Source of the DNA: Actinomortierella ambigua
Taxonomy: Eukaryota > Mortierellomycota > Mortierellomycetes > Mortierellales > Mortierellaceae
NCBI GenBank assembly: GCA_016098155.1
Contig: JAAAJB010000005.1
Location: forward strand, 97,356-161,355
DNA: 64,000 nt
Direction of reading: 5' to 3'
Part shown: positions 11,424 to 23,700 of the stretch, piece after piece
Layout: every line of letters begins with the position of its first letter
How positions within the stretch are numbered: position 1 is the first letter of the stretch
Position numbers and translations under genes: made by a program
Notes under the pieces: generated by a model
What the model saw: the letters and a program-made list of their open reading frames with translations, nothing else
What the model was told of the DNA's origin: nothing
Databases searched by the model: none

Positions 11424-12225
11424 ATGACCGATTCATATGGCGTAGAGACTCGCGACACCTACCAGGGACATTCTGCCCTCGTCACGGCGCGTTTCGTTGA
11501 GGACATGAATAGAATCGATAACTCACCTACCAAACATGCTCTCAAGGAGGGGGATGAGGGTGAATCTACCTGTTCTGCAATAGCAATTAAGCCAGTGTCC
11601 GTCGTAACGATATCTTCGGGACTTGATAAAACAACATCGGCAACAGAGAACGTAAAGTGGCGAGTCTTGCGAATCATGCAGGATATATCGCTGATCTCAT
11701 CAGCGAATTGATGAGGACGACGATTGATTGGGACTCGACACCCAGCTTTCTGCCTATGAGTGACCACAAAGCAGATTTTGCAAATCCATCGTTTTTGACC
11801 GCATTCATATGTACTTTCGTCGTCGTTCATTCGAGCAGCCTCCTTTGGTCAACCCGAGCGAGTACTCATCCATCATCCACTTCAAGCTATCAAAATGTGA
11901 CTCCGGGGATATCGTTCAACGTTTTAACCAGTTTATTCTGAATCGGGACATTCCATACCCCCTCAGAGAGAAAGCCTCGAAGCTGGAGCTGCTCTACAAG
12001 AGTAGACTTGTTTTTTTCTTCCAATGCCTCCAAGACAAATACGAATGTCGTTCTTATAAACATGCGCGAAAGTTTTTTTATGGCTTTCGCATCTCGCTGT
12101 ACCTCCATGCCCACCACAACTTGATAGCGGAGCACTTACACAGGCGAAGAAGAAACTCGCAAAGACCTCACTCCCCATTTGTTATAGCAAGCCTATGTGG
12201 AGAGAGAGAGAGAGAAGATATTTAG
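11424..12225 (+). other. Unresolved coding-like patch (possible decayed or spliced orphan gene)
   Basis: Base composition is more even than in the surrounding C/T-rich DNA, and open frames follow one another in three frames: 11424-11711 (95 codons from ATG), 11657-11941 and 11809-12225. The last includes segments such as SSIIHFKLSKCDSGDIVQRF and DIPYPLREKASKLELLYKS that look like ordinary protein. Frame changes near 11700 and 11810 have no good splice sites, so the patch may be a frame-shifted relic. The minus strand also has a 123-codon open frame (11830-11459), so even the strand is not settled. No family recognised. Confidence 0.25.
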
Positions 12226-13285
12226 CCGCTCGTCTCATTCGCACACTCACTCACACCTCTCCTTCACATGTGCTGATGCATTCGTCTTGTTATGAGCTGA
12301 CCCATTCCTCATTGCTTGCTTGCTTGTAAGTCTTCACTCCAGTGCTTTTAGTAGATTGCTTTGACCACTTGTTTCCTCCTGGAGTGGTCGGAGGTTACAA
12401 CAAGGTTGCCCCCCCCCCCCAATATGGCGTACACGCTGTAGGGTGTCTGTGCTTAGGCGGAGAGCAGACTTGGCCCATATGGGAGAGAGAGGACGTAACG
12501 GTGGGAGAAATGCATGAATGAATGAAGAGAAGAGGCCTCCATTTCACAAACATGCGTTTCAGCGAGTAGCAGTGTGGAGGCAGGGGAGCGGCTGTCATCT
12601 TTGAGATTTGCTGTGTTGCCACCAAAAAGAGAAAGATCTGAAACCTGCCCCTCGTTCTCAGTTCCCATCAATGTGACAGAAACTTGGACATCTTTCTCTT
12701 CTACGCCACCATACCTCTGGGACATGGTAGCCAGCCTGTCAGCCACACTGCGCCTCCAATCTCCGGTGTGGCACAATAAATTGGTGGATAGATAGGCAGC
12801 TAGGCCGACAAAAGAGATAGATAGACAGGGAGAGAGATATGCCTCCTCGAATCTCCATCTCTCTGCTGCTGAACAGGGGCAGGGAATAAGGCATATTTTC
12901 TCCACAGGTCCTTCTCTTCTGTTGTCGTGAAATTGGTATTGGACATGAGTCCATCATATTGTCTCCTGTCAAAGGTGAAAGGGACAAAAAAAAAGTGTAG
13001 TGCAACGATGCAACATACACACAGCACATGCTAGTGCACCTCCTACTACAAACAATACAAAGAGCAAAACAATACACCACACAACAAAACACAAATACAG
13101 TTCCTGTGTACAGCAGACTGTGTTCCGCGCTCGTGTTCAAACCTCCCTCTATCGATTTCTTGCTGACCTAGACGCTTTCACGCTCTCTCTCTCTGTTGTC
13201 TTCTTGAACCTGAATCATCTTTTCAATTCTTCATCGCATTCCAGCCTCATGTCTACTGCACCATAGTCATTCCAATACGCCCTTT

Positions 13286-13297
13286 CAGACGCGTCTG
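13286..13297. promoter_or_regulatory. MluI cell-cycle box in a 12-base palindrome
   Basis: CAGACGCGTCTG is a perfect palindrome around ACGCGT, about 470 bases before the cyclin ATG. In yeasts ACGCGT (MCB) is bound by MBF and drives cell-cycle transcription. Its role here is inferred from position only. Confidence 0.35.
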
Positions 13298-13764
13298 TTC
13301 TCTCTGCTTCTGTTTCTCTTTCTCTTTCTCCCCACTCTCTCTCCTCTCTCCTCTCACTCTCTCAGTCTCACCACCCCACCCCTGGCCTTTCCTCCTCTCC
13401 CTGTATTGATTGAAGGAGTGACTCGAGAGAGCTGGATTATTCCTCATCCTCTCTCTTTCTCCCATTCGATTCATTCCTCCCGATTGTGCTTGTGATCGCA
13501 CAAGCAGCTCCCTGGCCCAAGGGGACTGACACTCGACGCCAACCTTGGTTGGTCCGTTCGCCAGAGGTCCCAGATTATCTGGAGCCAAGAACCCCGCTCC
13601 ACCCCCTCCCCACACATCACCTCACCGTTACCCGCCATCCCAACTGGCAGGACAACCAACCTTATCTGTCGCTCCTGTGTCCGTCGTCCTCGCTTGATAT
13701 CATACAATTATTCCCCTTTCCCACCGTTCTCTCTCTATCTCTATCTCTCCCCAACGCTGTGAAA

Positions 13765-16363
13765 ATGTACTCTTCGGCTGGAATCCCGCGGCACCAACAG
13801 CCAACGGGAAACCTCCGACGGGCATCCAGCCATCTGCAACTGCAACGGAATAGCCATCTCACACCCTCGATGCCTGTTCCAGGGTCCATGACCAAGGCAC
13901 GATCCTTCCCAGACGAGAATCGGCCACCTATGGCTCATTTGCTTACTGAGCGTCCACAGAAGTCTGGTGCACTCGTCGGGAGCAAGTCGCGTCCAGTTTC
14001 GTATCCATCAAAAGAGGCAGTCGCACCCACTACCACCACCACCAACACCACCACCATTCCGCGGCGGTCGTCAGACAAGGACACGGCCTCTATCCGCAAA
14101 TCATCGACAGCTCGACCATCTCTTTCACGCGTTCCTAGCATGGCAAGCAAGGCTGCACTTGCTGAAGTGACCAATCTTCCTTCTGCAACACAGGTATTGC
14201 ATAAAACGCATCGCAGACGCATGCTTGGAAGAGGCAGAAGAGGAGTGGGAAAAGAGGAGAGAAAGAGAGAGAGAGGAGGTGCTGCTCGTCCCATAGGTTT
14301 GCATGAAAATCGCCATGGCGATCTCTCGGCAGTAAGACTTACCATGACTCGGGACATATGAGTAACTGTGCTTCTTTCCTCTGTCCACACCCTCGCTCCT
14401 CCCTTTTCCTGTCTTCAGTTCATGTCCCTTTTTTTTATGCTTTGTGTTGCCTTCCCTTGCCCTTCCCTTACTTGTGCTAGCCCTATTACTGCTGGATCGT
14501 AACCACCCCACCCTCTCCTTCTTCTCACTTGACTAGAATCGTGATGGCTCGCGCACCACACAACGATCGACTGTCCGCCGTCCACATTCCGTTGTACCCC
14601 AGGTTACTCTGCAACAGCCAGTACCACTTTTGACCACCTCCTCCGCATCCCTAACCACCGGGATGAGGGCCCTGTCTATTGTTCAACATCGAATTGTGAA
14701 AACTACCGCAGGTCAAAACGCCAAGGCCCATACCGGCAACAATGGCCAGAAACCCAATGCACCCCGTCCACCACTAGTCACAACCTCTCGCTCCTCCTGG
14801 CTCAAAGCAACCCCTCCTTCCTCCACCTTTCCATCTGCCAAACCCCCTGCATCGGTCACAACCAATGGCCTCAAGCAGCAGCAGCAACAGCAGCAACAGC
14901 AACAGCAGGCAGAGGCCCGTCGGGCTCCAAAGCCACCCCCAGCGCCGAGGCTCCCTCCTGGCGCTCGTCAGCAGACCATGGTTCGGCCTCCAAGAACGAC
15001 CCACCCAACAGGAGCTGAGACGGCTTTATTGAAGCGCTCGCTCAGACCACAATCCTCACGGTTGTCGGTCTACACGGATCAGGATATGTCCATGGTGACG
15101 CCCAAGGTAGCCACCAGGACGGTGACAACCGCTAGAAGAGCAGTTGTCTCCAATGCTTCTTCAAAACCTCTAGTATCAACGACATCGACATCATCATCCA
15201 CGGCCAGATCAAACATGCGGATACCGATACCGCCGCAGCAGCAGCAGCAGCGGCATCGGGAGCGTCGTGGCCCTGCTGCTCCCACTAACACGGCATCAGC
15301 CCCAACAGAACACCTTCCAGCGCCTCGAAAGCGAGAGCTCATCATCCCGGCAGTGCCCATGTTTGATAGTGAGCTTTTCCTGGATGTCGATATCGAGATG
15401 GTGGACAAGGATGGCAGTGCAAGACATCGACGCACCTTGTCGGACAATTTGGCGGTGGACATGATGTCGATGGACATGTCATCGGAGGATGCTTCAAGGA
15501 CGAACGGTGACTACAACGGACATAGCAACGAAGACGACAATGACGAATATGATCCAGACCCAGTCTTTGTGAGCGAGTACCAGGCGGACATTTTTGCGTA
15601 CAAACGGGAGCTAGAGATCAAGCTGATGCCGGACCCGGATTTCATGGACCGGCAACCGGAGCTGACGTGGCACTACCGTGTGCACCTAATCGAATGGCTG
15701 ATCCAGGTGCACGAGCGGTTCGGCCTGCTACAGGAGACGCTCCATCTCTGCGTCAACTATCTGGACCGGTTCCTGTCGCGAATGGTGATCACGGTCGACA
15801 AGCTCCAACTCGCCGGGATCGTGGCGCTGTTGCTCGCGTCCAAGTACGAGGAGATCCAGTCGCCGTCGATCCAGACCTTGGTCGAGCTGGCCTCGCACCA
15901 ATACACGGCTGAGCAGGTGCGGTCGGCGGAGATCCAAATGTTGCGGGCCCTGCAGTACGATATGGGCCATCCGGGGCCGATGAGTTTCCTGCGGCGGATC
16001 TCGCGGGTGGATGGGTACGATGTTGACCTGCGGACGATGGCCAAGTACTTGGTCGATGTCACACTGTGCGATCATCGCTTTGTCGTCGTGCCGTCGAGCA
16101 TGGTCGCCGCTATCGCCTACCGGACCTCCATGTTGCTGTTGCTGGACCGTGCCAAAGGGTGCTGGACGGACCAGCATGAGCGCTGGTCGGGCTATGCAGA
16201 GTCGACGCTGGCGGCTGGTGTAAATGTGCTGCTGAATATGCTGGAGCGTCCAGAGCTGACCCACCCGGTGCTGTTTGAAAAGTATCAGGACCCGCAGCTG
16301 CTTAGTCCGAGTACCTATGTGCATGGACTCGTTGTCGAGCTGCTTTGTGCTTTGCGCCTCTGA
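13765..16363 (+). CDS. B-type mitotic cyclin
   Basis: Regulatory subunit of the mitotic CDK. Exons: 13765-14193 and 14537-16363, phase 0; intron donor GTATTG, acceptor TTGACTAG. The product is 751 aa, longer than most fungal B cyclins (about 450-650) because of a Ser/Thr/Pro/Gln-rich N-terminal half. A destruction-box-like motif, KAALAEVTN, lies at residues 129-137 just before the intron; Lys replaces the usual first Arg. The cyclin box starts near residue 490 with YQADIFAYKRELE and continues with WHYRVHLIEWLIQVHERFGL, ETLHLCVNYLDRFLS and ALLLASKYEE, the B-type pattern. A C-terminal cyclin fold follows to residue 751. The frame is open upstream of the chosen ATG, but that sequence is C/T-rich leader without coding character. 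Confidence 0.93.
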
Positions 16364-18145
16364 TCCCCCTGCTTCTCGTTGTGGTCCCTTTGGAGGGATA
16401 GCCCAAAGAAGGAAGAAAAGAAATAGTCTTCAAGATACCCTACCCCACTTACCTCCGCCTATTGTATTTTTGTGATATTTTGTTTTGTAGTGCGTCTTTT
16501 CCCCCCCTCCCCCAATCCATTATATTATTTTCTACACATGTCAATGATGTTCGTTTCACTTGAGGAGAGGCTCGATGAGGGATGTTTTCAGGTCTGGCCG
16601 GGGTTTAAGGTGTGTGCCACAGAACTTCTAGACGAGGTATGCTTAGAGCCGTCCCTGGTTGACTTGTACAGCCAAGGCCGTAGTGAACAAGAAAAACAAA
16701 ATTCAGGAGAGTCGTATGAACACCTCGAAAAAAAAGGCCGTGAAGGGGTATGTTAGTGTGTGTATGTGTGTGTTTTTGAGGTCTGTTTGAGAAAGGTTCG
16801 CTAGGAAAAAATCCAATTGTGGAAGACCCGTTGGCCTGGAACGTGAGTAGGTGGAGCTTTTCCTGCTTCATTTTCATCATTTTGACGATAAAATATGCAC
16901 CCAAGGTCGCGTGTCAGAGGAGGTGGCAAAAAGGTTGAGGGTGCGAGAAGGGATAGGGGAGGAGGATGCAGCAGATGAACGAAAGTACTCGCATGCATGA
17001 ATGAGGAGGCATAGGCTAGAGCGGGAGACATGTGGACGAAGGAGGGGAAGGGGGAGGGGAGGAGGAGCACCAAACTCGACCTTTTATTCCAGGCTGGTGA
17101 GATGGGCACGCAGTGCTGTGAAGGGCTGGAAAAAAAACGAAGAACGCACCATCTCTTTCAAGGGGGAAAAAAGGTTGGCGTCGTCGACGACATGTTGCGG
17201 AAAGAAGATGCAATCGACAGAACATCGAGTTTATGAATACTTTGAGGTGGGCGTGGCACAAAGTTCAAGAATGATTGGCTGTAAGCGCAAAGCGTCGAGA
17301 ATATGGACCATGACAACCGCGTCAACAGAGAGACCAAGAAAAGGGGGAGGGAGGGGGAGACGAGGAGAGTAGGGTGGCACAAAGGAAGGAGGAGTGTTTC
17401 TAGCAAGAGTGTCGAAATACAAACAAAATAATGCAGGAGAACACAAGTCGCGCACTGTTTGTGGAGAACTCGAAGAGTTGCATTGCAGTGCTTCTGCTCG
17501 TGGAAAAAAAATGAGGACGATCTAGAAATCGTTGCACCTTATGTTTTCATCCATGGTGGACAGAAAAGGGTAGAGGTAGAGAGAGAAGAAGATTGAACAA
17601 AGCAAGGCATCGTGTTTCATTGATGTTGCCCCCCATGCTTGGTTCTCTCTCTTCACATCTCTCTCTCTCTCTCTCTCTCTCTCCTTTTCTAAGATGGCAT
17701 TCATTCTTTGGAGCAAAAATAGGGGCCTCCTGAACCATGGCGTCGGCCATTAAGGAGGGCAAGGCTGTGGCACATGTTCGCTCGATATCAGGGAAACACC
17801 ATTCTTTCCACTAGTCGAATTTACTAGTGTGTACAAAAGATCAGTCACCAAAGAGCCCTTGTCTACAGTGCATTCAGTGTTGTTGTTGGCTGCTGAGATC
17901 TGCTGCATGGGGTGCCAAAAGACAACTTTAAGCACCACAAGGTTCTCCCTTGGACGTCAGACGTCAGAGAAGTATACTGCTGGAAGGTGCTATCGAGGCA
18001 TGGCTCGGTTACCCAGAAATACGTAGCTGGTCATGTGCAGCAGAAGAGAAGAGGGGTAAGAAGGGAGGATAGATGATAGACAACAAAATGCACACATACG
18101 TACACTACTGTCTCCTTCCCAGAAAAGAACAGGTTATCGTCACTT

Positions 18146-18207
18146 CCCCCCCCCCCCCCCCCCCCCAACCCCCCCCCTCCCTTCTCCCCCCCTCCCCNNN
18201 NNNNNNN
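18146..18207. repeat. Poly(C)-rich tract ending in a 10-N assembly gap
   Basis: A run of about 21 C (18146-18166) and further C-rich sequence lead straight into ten Ns at 18198-18207. The gap is probably a sequencing drop-out over the C tract. Confidence 0.85.
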
Positions 18208-20062
18208 TTATGTTTTTTTATCGGGGCTCACGATGCACCACAGGGTGCAAACCAGCGAAAAGTCAATTTCGATCCCGGACTGATCACATGGATCACAGCC
18301 CTTCACTATCACTCTCTCATAAACGCGCACACCTACAGACTTTCCAGATAGAAAAATGGATTGCGACACTTGCATTATCCCTCGTCTGTACCTCTATACT
18401 CTCCCTTTCTTCCCCCCCCCCCCCCCCACACACACACACACCATCTCCTTTCTACTCACTTGCCGACCACATCTCCCTCCTGCAAAGAGGCGTTGGATCT
18501 ATCCCATCCTCACTTTCGACAGCGCTTCAGCGACGAAATTGCTTTGGATTCAAGGGATGGCTAAGGGGTACGAAGGGGGGAGGTGAGAGCGATAAAATAA
18601 TAAAGACTTGTTGGCTGCTAGTGGGTGCTCGGATAGCGATGCTGATCCCTGGTGAGCACCACCTCGCACCACATTCTGTCATTGTGTGGCACTAGCTTGC
18701 ATGGAAGACAAAAACTTGTTCGTTTGTGCTCGCCAGCCGTGGGGTACAATGTGGCAAGATCATTCATGATGGATCGTGGTGGAGTAAAGGAGTAGACCAC
18801 GAGGCATAAGGAGACAGAGACAGAGAAAGACAGACAAAGAGAGGAGTGGCGATCTACCCGCGCTTTCCACCTATGATTCATTCTCCATCCTTTCGAGGGC
18901 ACCAACTTGCAACAAGATGAAGGAAAACGAGATCCAGGAACGCAGTAAACGATGAACGAGCGTGTGAGTGGCAGTCTCGGTCTCTTTAAAGTGCATGACA
19001 TGAGCACTGCAATGCTCCCCTGCACCTCTGTAAACACACACACACATGTATGTGGCAAGGAACAAGAAGAAAAAGAGGAACAAGAGGTATTTTTTTTTTG
19101 AGTTGGATCCCCCTATTCACTTTCTTCTCTTTCCCTGCCAATCGAAGACGGCTGAGCCTAATCGTGTTGCCGCCCATCGGGTATAAAGACCAAGCGTCCA
19201 CTCCCCCCTACTCTTTCCACTTTTTTTTTTCCCCCTTCCTGCAACTGCCGGCAGCTCATTCTCTCATTCTCTCTCGCCCCTACCTCATTCCTGTCTTGTT
19301 CTTGTTCCTCTCTCTCTCTCCACAGCATCTGGGACAGAGCTCCTCAGTTTCTCCTCATTGCCATTCATTCATACCGTCTTCCATTCCCAGAAGACATCAA
19401 ACTCCTTCGAGTACAAAGCTGAAAGAAGAAAGAATACAAGGTACATGTTGCATGAGCATTCGTTCATCTCTCCATTCTGAGCCGCATTACTGCTCACCTC
19501 CCAAGGAGTAGAAGCATGGAAGAAACCTTCTCCAGGGTTTCCGTTGTATCTGTAGCATGTTCTGCATGGTGTCCCCATTGTCATACTCCCCCCTCCCCTC
19601 TCTTTCCTCTCCACTGGGCATGGGTGGCGAATCCTTCCTCCTTTTCTCTCAGAGTAAAACAGGGGGAGGGGAGTCCAGGAAGGGGGCTGCTCATTCCTCT
19701 CAATGCCATATGACTATCCGTAATTCCCAAGGGTAGAGAGTATATGACAGCAAAGGAAGACAGGGTCCTGCTCTTGATGTTTTGTTTGTTGTTGTCCAGG
19801 AAGCAGTTGTCTGCTCGCCCTTGTTGAAGTACTGGTGATAAAGTGGTTTTGCGTATTGTCAGTTTCTTCAGGCAGCAAGCAGAAAAAAAGGAGAGAGGGG
19901 GGTTCAGTCAAGGAGAAGCGCACAGGCACAAAGAGGGAATGACGGGACAACGGGTGGATGATACTGGTTGGTTGCCTTGCATGGTCATTAAAGCATGCGC
20001 ACTCAAGGGTCTTTGTGCACTGTCCTGTCTGGGTCCCATAAAATCAGCCCGCCCAAGCTATG

Positions 20063-20064
<2 letters not shown>

Positions 20065-20105
<41 letters not shown>
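20065..20105. repeat. (TC)n microsatellite
   Basis: About 20 copies of TC without interruption, some 620 bases before the antiporter start. Confidence 0.95.
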
Positions 20106-20108
<3 letters not shown>

Positions 20109-20416
20109 CCACTGTACCTCGTTCACACACCATACATACATGACGAACAGACTTGGATAGATGGATCAATGGTGGCCACTGGCGATGGAGCGAGACTGTG
20201 GGATTGCTCCGCTGGACAGAGCACAAACAGGAGATGGGTGGAGTAGACAAAAACACGAGAGCCTGGAGGGGTCCAACGCACCAGCAGCATGCTTCTGATA
20301 GGGCATAGAAGACTGAGAAAGCAAACAAACCTTCCTTTCTCGCCCCCAGACCATCAAGGAATGCACCGTCTGTCAACGGACTAGACGACCCCTGGCCTCC
20401 CATTCCCCTTCCCCTT

Positions 20417-20426
20417 CCAATAAAAA
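20417..20426 (+). promoter_or_regulatory. CCAAT box fused to a TATA-like element
   Basis: CCAATAAAAA lies about 310 bases before the antiporter ATG and is followed by C/T-rich leader sequence. It is the best core-promoter candidate in the region. Confidence 0.3.
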
Positions 20427-20730
20427 GCCCTCTCTCTCCCCTGCTCTCGCTCTTTGCTTTGTTTTCCTTTGCCCTTTTTTCCCTTTCTCTCGCTTTCACT
20501 CACTCTCTATCTCTCTCCCTCTCTCTTCACTCCACCACCACCAAACTAACCACATCGTCCATTGTCTGCATACTTTTCTCGAATCTGTTCCAGCCAAAAA
20601 AAACAACAACAACAACAACAACAACCATAAAGGCAGCCAGGCAGCCAGTCCTCTGCTCTCTCGCACCTCTTTGATTCAATTCGCTCTCCCCTGCTTCTTC
20701 TCCTTCAAGTAAAGCCAGCCCATTCAAATC

Positions 20731-23700
20731 ATGGGTACTGCCAATGGTATGTGTATTGTCTATTCTAGCATGATTGGTGGTTATCACCCCCTATCCCATC
20801 TTCAGCCTGATATCGGTAGACGTTAACAAAGCCGAGTACTTTATCTCTCTCTCTCTTTCTCTCGATACATCCTTCCAGGAAGCGTCCTGACGGGCCTCAA
20901 CCCCACAGAGGTCAACAGCAGCAATCCACTGCCCCTCTTCATTATCCAGGCAAGTTCACTTTCCTACAGTGTCACATGGAGAGCGATGGTTGGTTGGTCC
21001 AGCGCTTTTGACATACGCTGTGCCATTGGGGATCGTACAGAAACTTTATTTGTCTCGTTCCTCGCGTGTTGTCTTGTCGCACACATCTTTATGATGATTG
21101 GGTTGCTTCCCACGCTGTGGCCACGTGTCTCGGCCAATGATACACAGTGTATCCTGAAACATTTTGGTGGTGCTGACTGGTAGAATCATTCTCCCCTCCT
21201 CTTTACCCGCCTTCTATGGGTCCTGTAGGCGACAATCATTGTAGTCTTTTGCCACATCCTGAACCTGCTTCTTCGCCGCTTGAAGCAGCCACGAGTCATT
21301 TCAGAAGTCATAGCGGGTATCTTACTAGGCCCTTCAGTCCTAGGTCGCATTCCAGGCTTTCTCCCCACCATCTTCAACCCAGCCTCACTGCCGTACCTGA
21401 ACCTCGTCTCAAATCTGGGTCTTGTTTTCTTTTTGTTCCTCGTTGGTCTTGAGCTTGATCCTGTCTTGGTCGTCCGTCGTGCGCGCCATGCTCTCAGTAT
21501 CTCGCTTGCAGGCATTGCCTTGCCCTTTGCTGTCGGTGCTGCTGTCAGTTATGTCCTTTATGAGGAAATGGGTCCCGACACCAAGGTCGGTTTTGGTCAG
21601 TTCCTGCTCTTCACAGGTGTCGCCATGGCCATCACAGCCTTCCCTGTCCTGGCACGTATCCTGGCCGAACAAAAGTTGTTGACGACCAAGGTCGGGTTCC
21701 TGACCATCTGCGCTGGTGCTGTGGGCGATATTGCTGCCTGGGTCCTCTTGGCCTTGGTGGTGTCGATCCTCAACAGCGGCAGCAAGCTCACGCCGCTGTA
21801 CGTCGTCCTGCTGTCGATTGCATGGATCTTGATCCTGGTCTTTGCGTTCAGGCCGCTGTTCCATTTCATGATCCGTGTGACAAAGTCGCATGATGAGCCC
21901 AGCCAAACCATGATGGCCTTCACCATGTTCTCTGTCCTTGCCAGCGCCTTTGTCACGGATATCATTGGTATCCACGCTATTTTTGGGTCTTTCCTCGTCG
22001 GCCTTATCATTCCTCACGACTCGGGCTTTGCTCATGGTGTTACCAAGCGCATCGAAGATTTGGTCACCGTCGTTCTTTTGCCCATTGTAGGTCGCTCGAT
22101 CTTTTTGTGTTATGCAGACTCTTGATGATGTTACTGTCATCGCTGTTACTGCCGTAGTTGTTGCGCAGCTTCCATGACGAGATAAGGTGCTGACAGCTTT
22201 AATTAATATCTAACTCCCTCTTTTTTCCCCCCCATCTTAACACCCTAATAGTACTTTGCATTGTCGGGTCTCAAGACGCAAGTGGGCCTGCTCGACAATG
22301 GCAGGACTTGGGGCTTAGTGTTCTTGGTGACATTTGCGGCCTGCTTTGGCAAGATTGTCGGCTCGACAGGTGCGGCAAAGTTGCAGGGCATGGAGTGGCG
22401 CGAGTCGCTTGCGATCGGATTCCTGATGAACTGCAAGGGTTTGATCGAACTGATTGTGTTGAACATTGGTCTGGATGCTGGTGTGATCAACCCGCGTGTC
22501 TTTGTCATCATGGTGGCCATGTGCTTGATTACCACCTGTATGACCACGCCTTGCGTCATGGCGCTCTATCCACCCAGCTACCAGCGTGCTGTGGCACTTC
22601 GCAACCAGGCCAAGGAACGTCAGGCACGTGGCGATCTGGAAAAGACCGGCGATAGCCTGGATGAACCACCTCGGTCGGGCTTCATTCTGTGCCTGGACAA
22701 GATCCAGAACCTGCCGGCCATGATGACTTTGCTCAAGATGTTCCATCACACTGTCCAGCATCACCAGCAGCAAGTACAGCAGCAGAACACCGATTCCAAT
22801 ACGAGCGACTACTCGGGCTCGACACACGGCCATAGTGGCGGCAACAACTCACCCTTTGTGCCCCTGAGCAAGTCGACTAGCCTGAGCGAGATCCCCTCAC
22901 TGGTGGCGCTGCGTCTGCTTCACCTGACGGACCGTAGCTCGTCGGTGCTGATGGCGGCGACGGAGCGTGCCGAGGTCCTGCGCCGCGATACCCTGATTAC
23001 AGTACTGCAGGCCTTTGCCAAGCTCAACTCGATCTCGCTGCAACCGCGTATGACGCTCTCGACGGACCCGGATGACTTTGCCAACAGCATTGTGGATGAG
23101 GCCCGTGAATCGGGTGCGGATGTGATCATCTTCCCCTGGAACTCGTCGGCGCTGCCGGATCCACCCAACGCGGTGGTCGATGCCGAGGGCTCGTTGCTCG
23201 CCCGTCCCGCCATCACCTCGAATACCCCGGTTGTCTCGCGTCTGCTCAACACGACGGCCCACACAGGGCTGACGACGGCGGTCTTGGTCGATCGTGAGTT
23301 TGGCAGCTCTGGCCACTTTATGAACCTGATGGTGCCCCTGTATGGATCCCATGACGACGAGGCGGCGTTGAAGCTTGCGGCTGCGCTCAGCCACAACCGC
23401 GACTGCTTCATTACTATTGTCCGTGTCGAGCCTCTCAGCAAGACACTTGCCATCCCTGTTCCCCAGGCTGTCGGCGGTGAGTATCACAACCACCACGGTC
23501 CGGAGGTTGATATGCTCTCGATCGACGCGACTGGCCTTGGGGAGAGCCCCGTGCTCCCCGAGGATGACAAGACGCTGGTGCTGACCTATTTCCCACACCG
23601 CGCCTGGCTGGATGACCATCACCGCAAGTCGCTGCGAAAGTCGACGGCGTCGACCTTGGACGGCAACTCCAATCTGCGGGGCGAGAACCTGGCGATCCAT

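Larger units (their letters stand above)
11181..13764. other. Intergenic between eIF3m and cyclin B, with an unresolved coding-like patch
   Basis: The left part is the divergent promoter side of eIF3m. A coding-like patch at 11424-12225 is listed apart. The rest (12226-13764) has a poly(C) run at about 12410, no convincing exon, an ACGCGT palindrome at 13286-13297 and a long C/T-rich leader before the cyclin ATG. Confidence 0.5.
16364..20730. other. Long intergenic region with microsatellites and an assembly gap
   Basis: No supported gene in 4.4 kb. It contains the cyclin 3' end, purine-rich stretches near 17.0-17.4 kb, (CT)n at about 17658-17682, a C run next to the gap at 18198-18207, an AC/C tract near 18415, (TC)n at 20065-20105 and the C/T-rich promoter of the antiporter gene. 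Short open frames here are low-complexity Pro/Ser/Leu or chance. Confidence 0.5.

Noticed and set aside
16539..16756. 72-codon ORF from ATG just after the cyclin stop
   Set aside because: It reads fairly protein-like, but has no recognisable motif and lies in the likely cyclin 3' region. Not enough to call a gene.
17750..17938. 62-codon minus-strand ORF with two cysteines
   Set aside because: No leader, no conserved spacing with the Cys-rich pair, and no supported upstream exon.
18255..18290. TTTCGATCCCGG-like sequence resembling a tRNA T-arm
   Set aside because: The flanks do not pair as a T-stem and no A-box or acceptor stem is present. No tRNA gene was found in the window.
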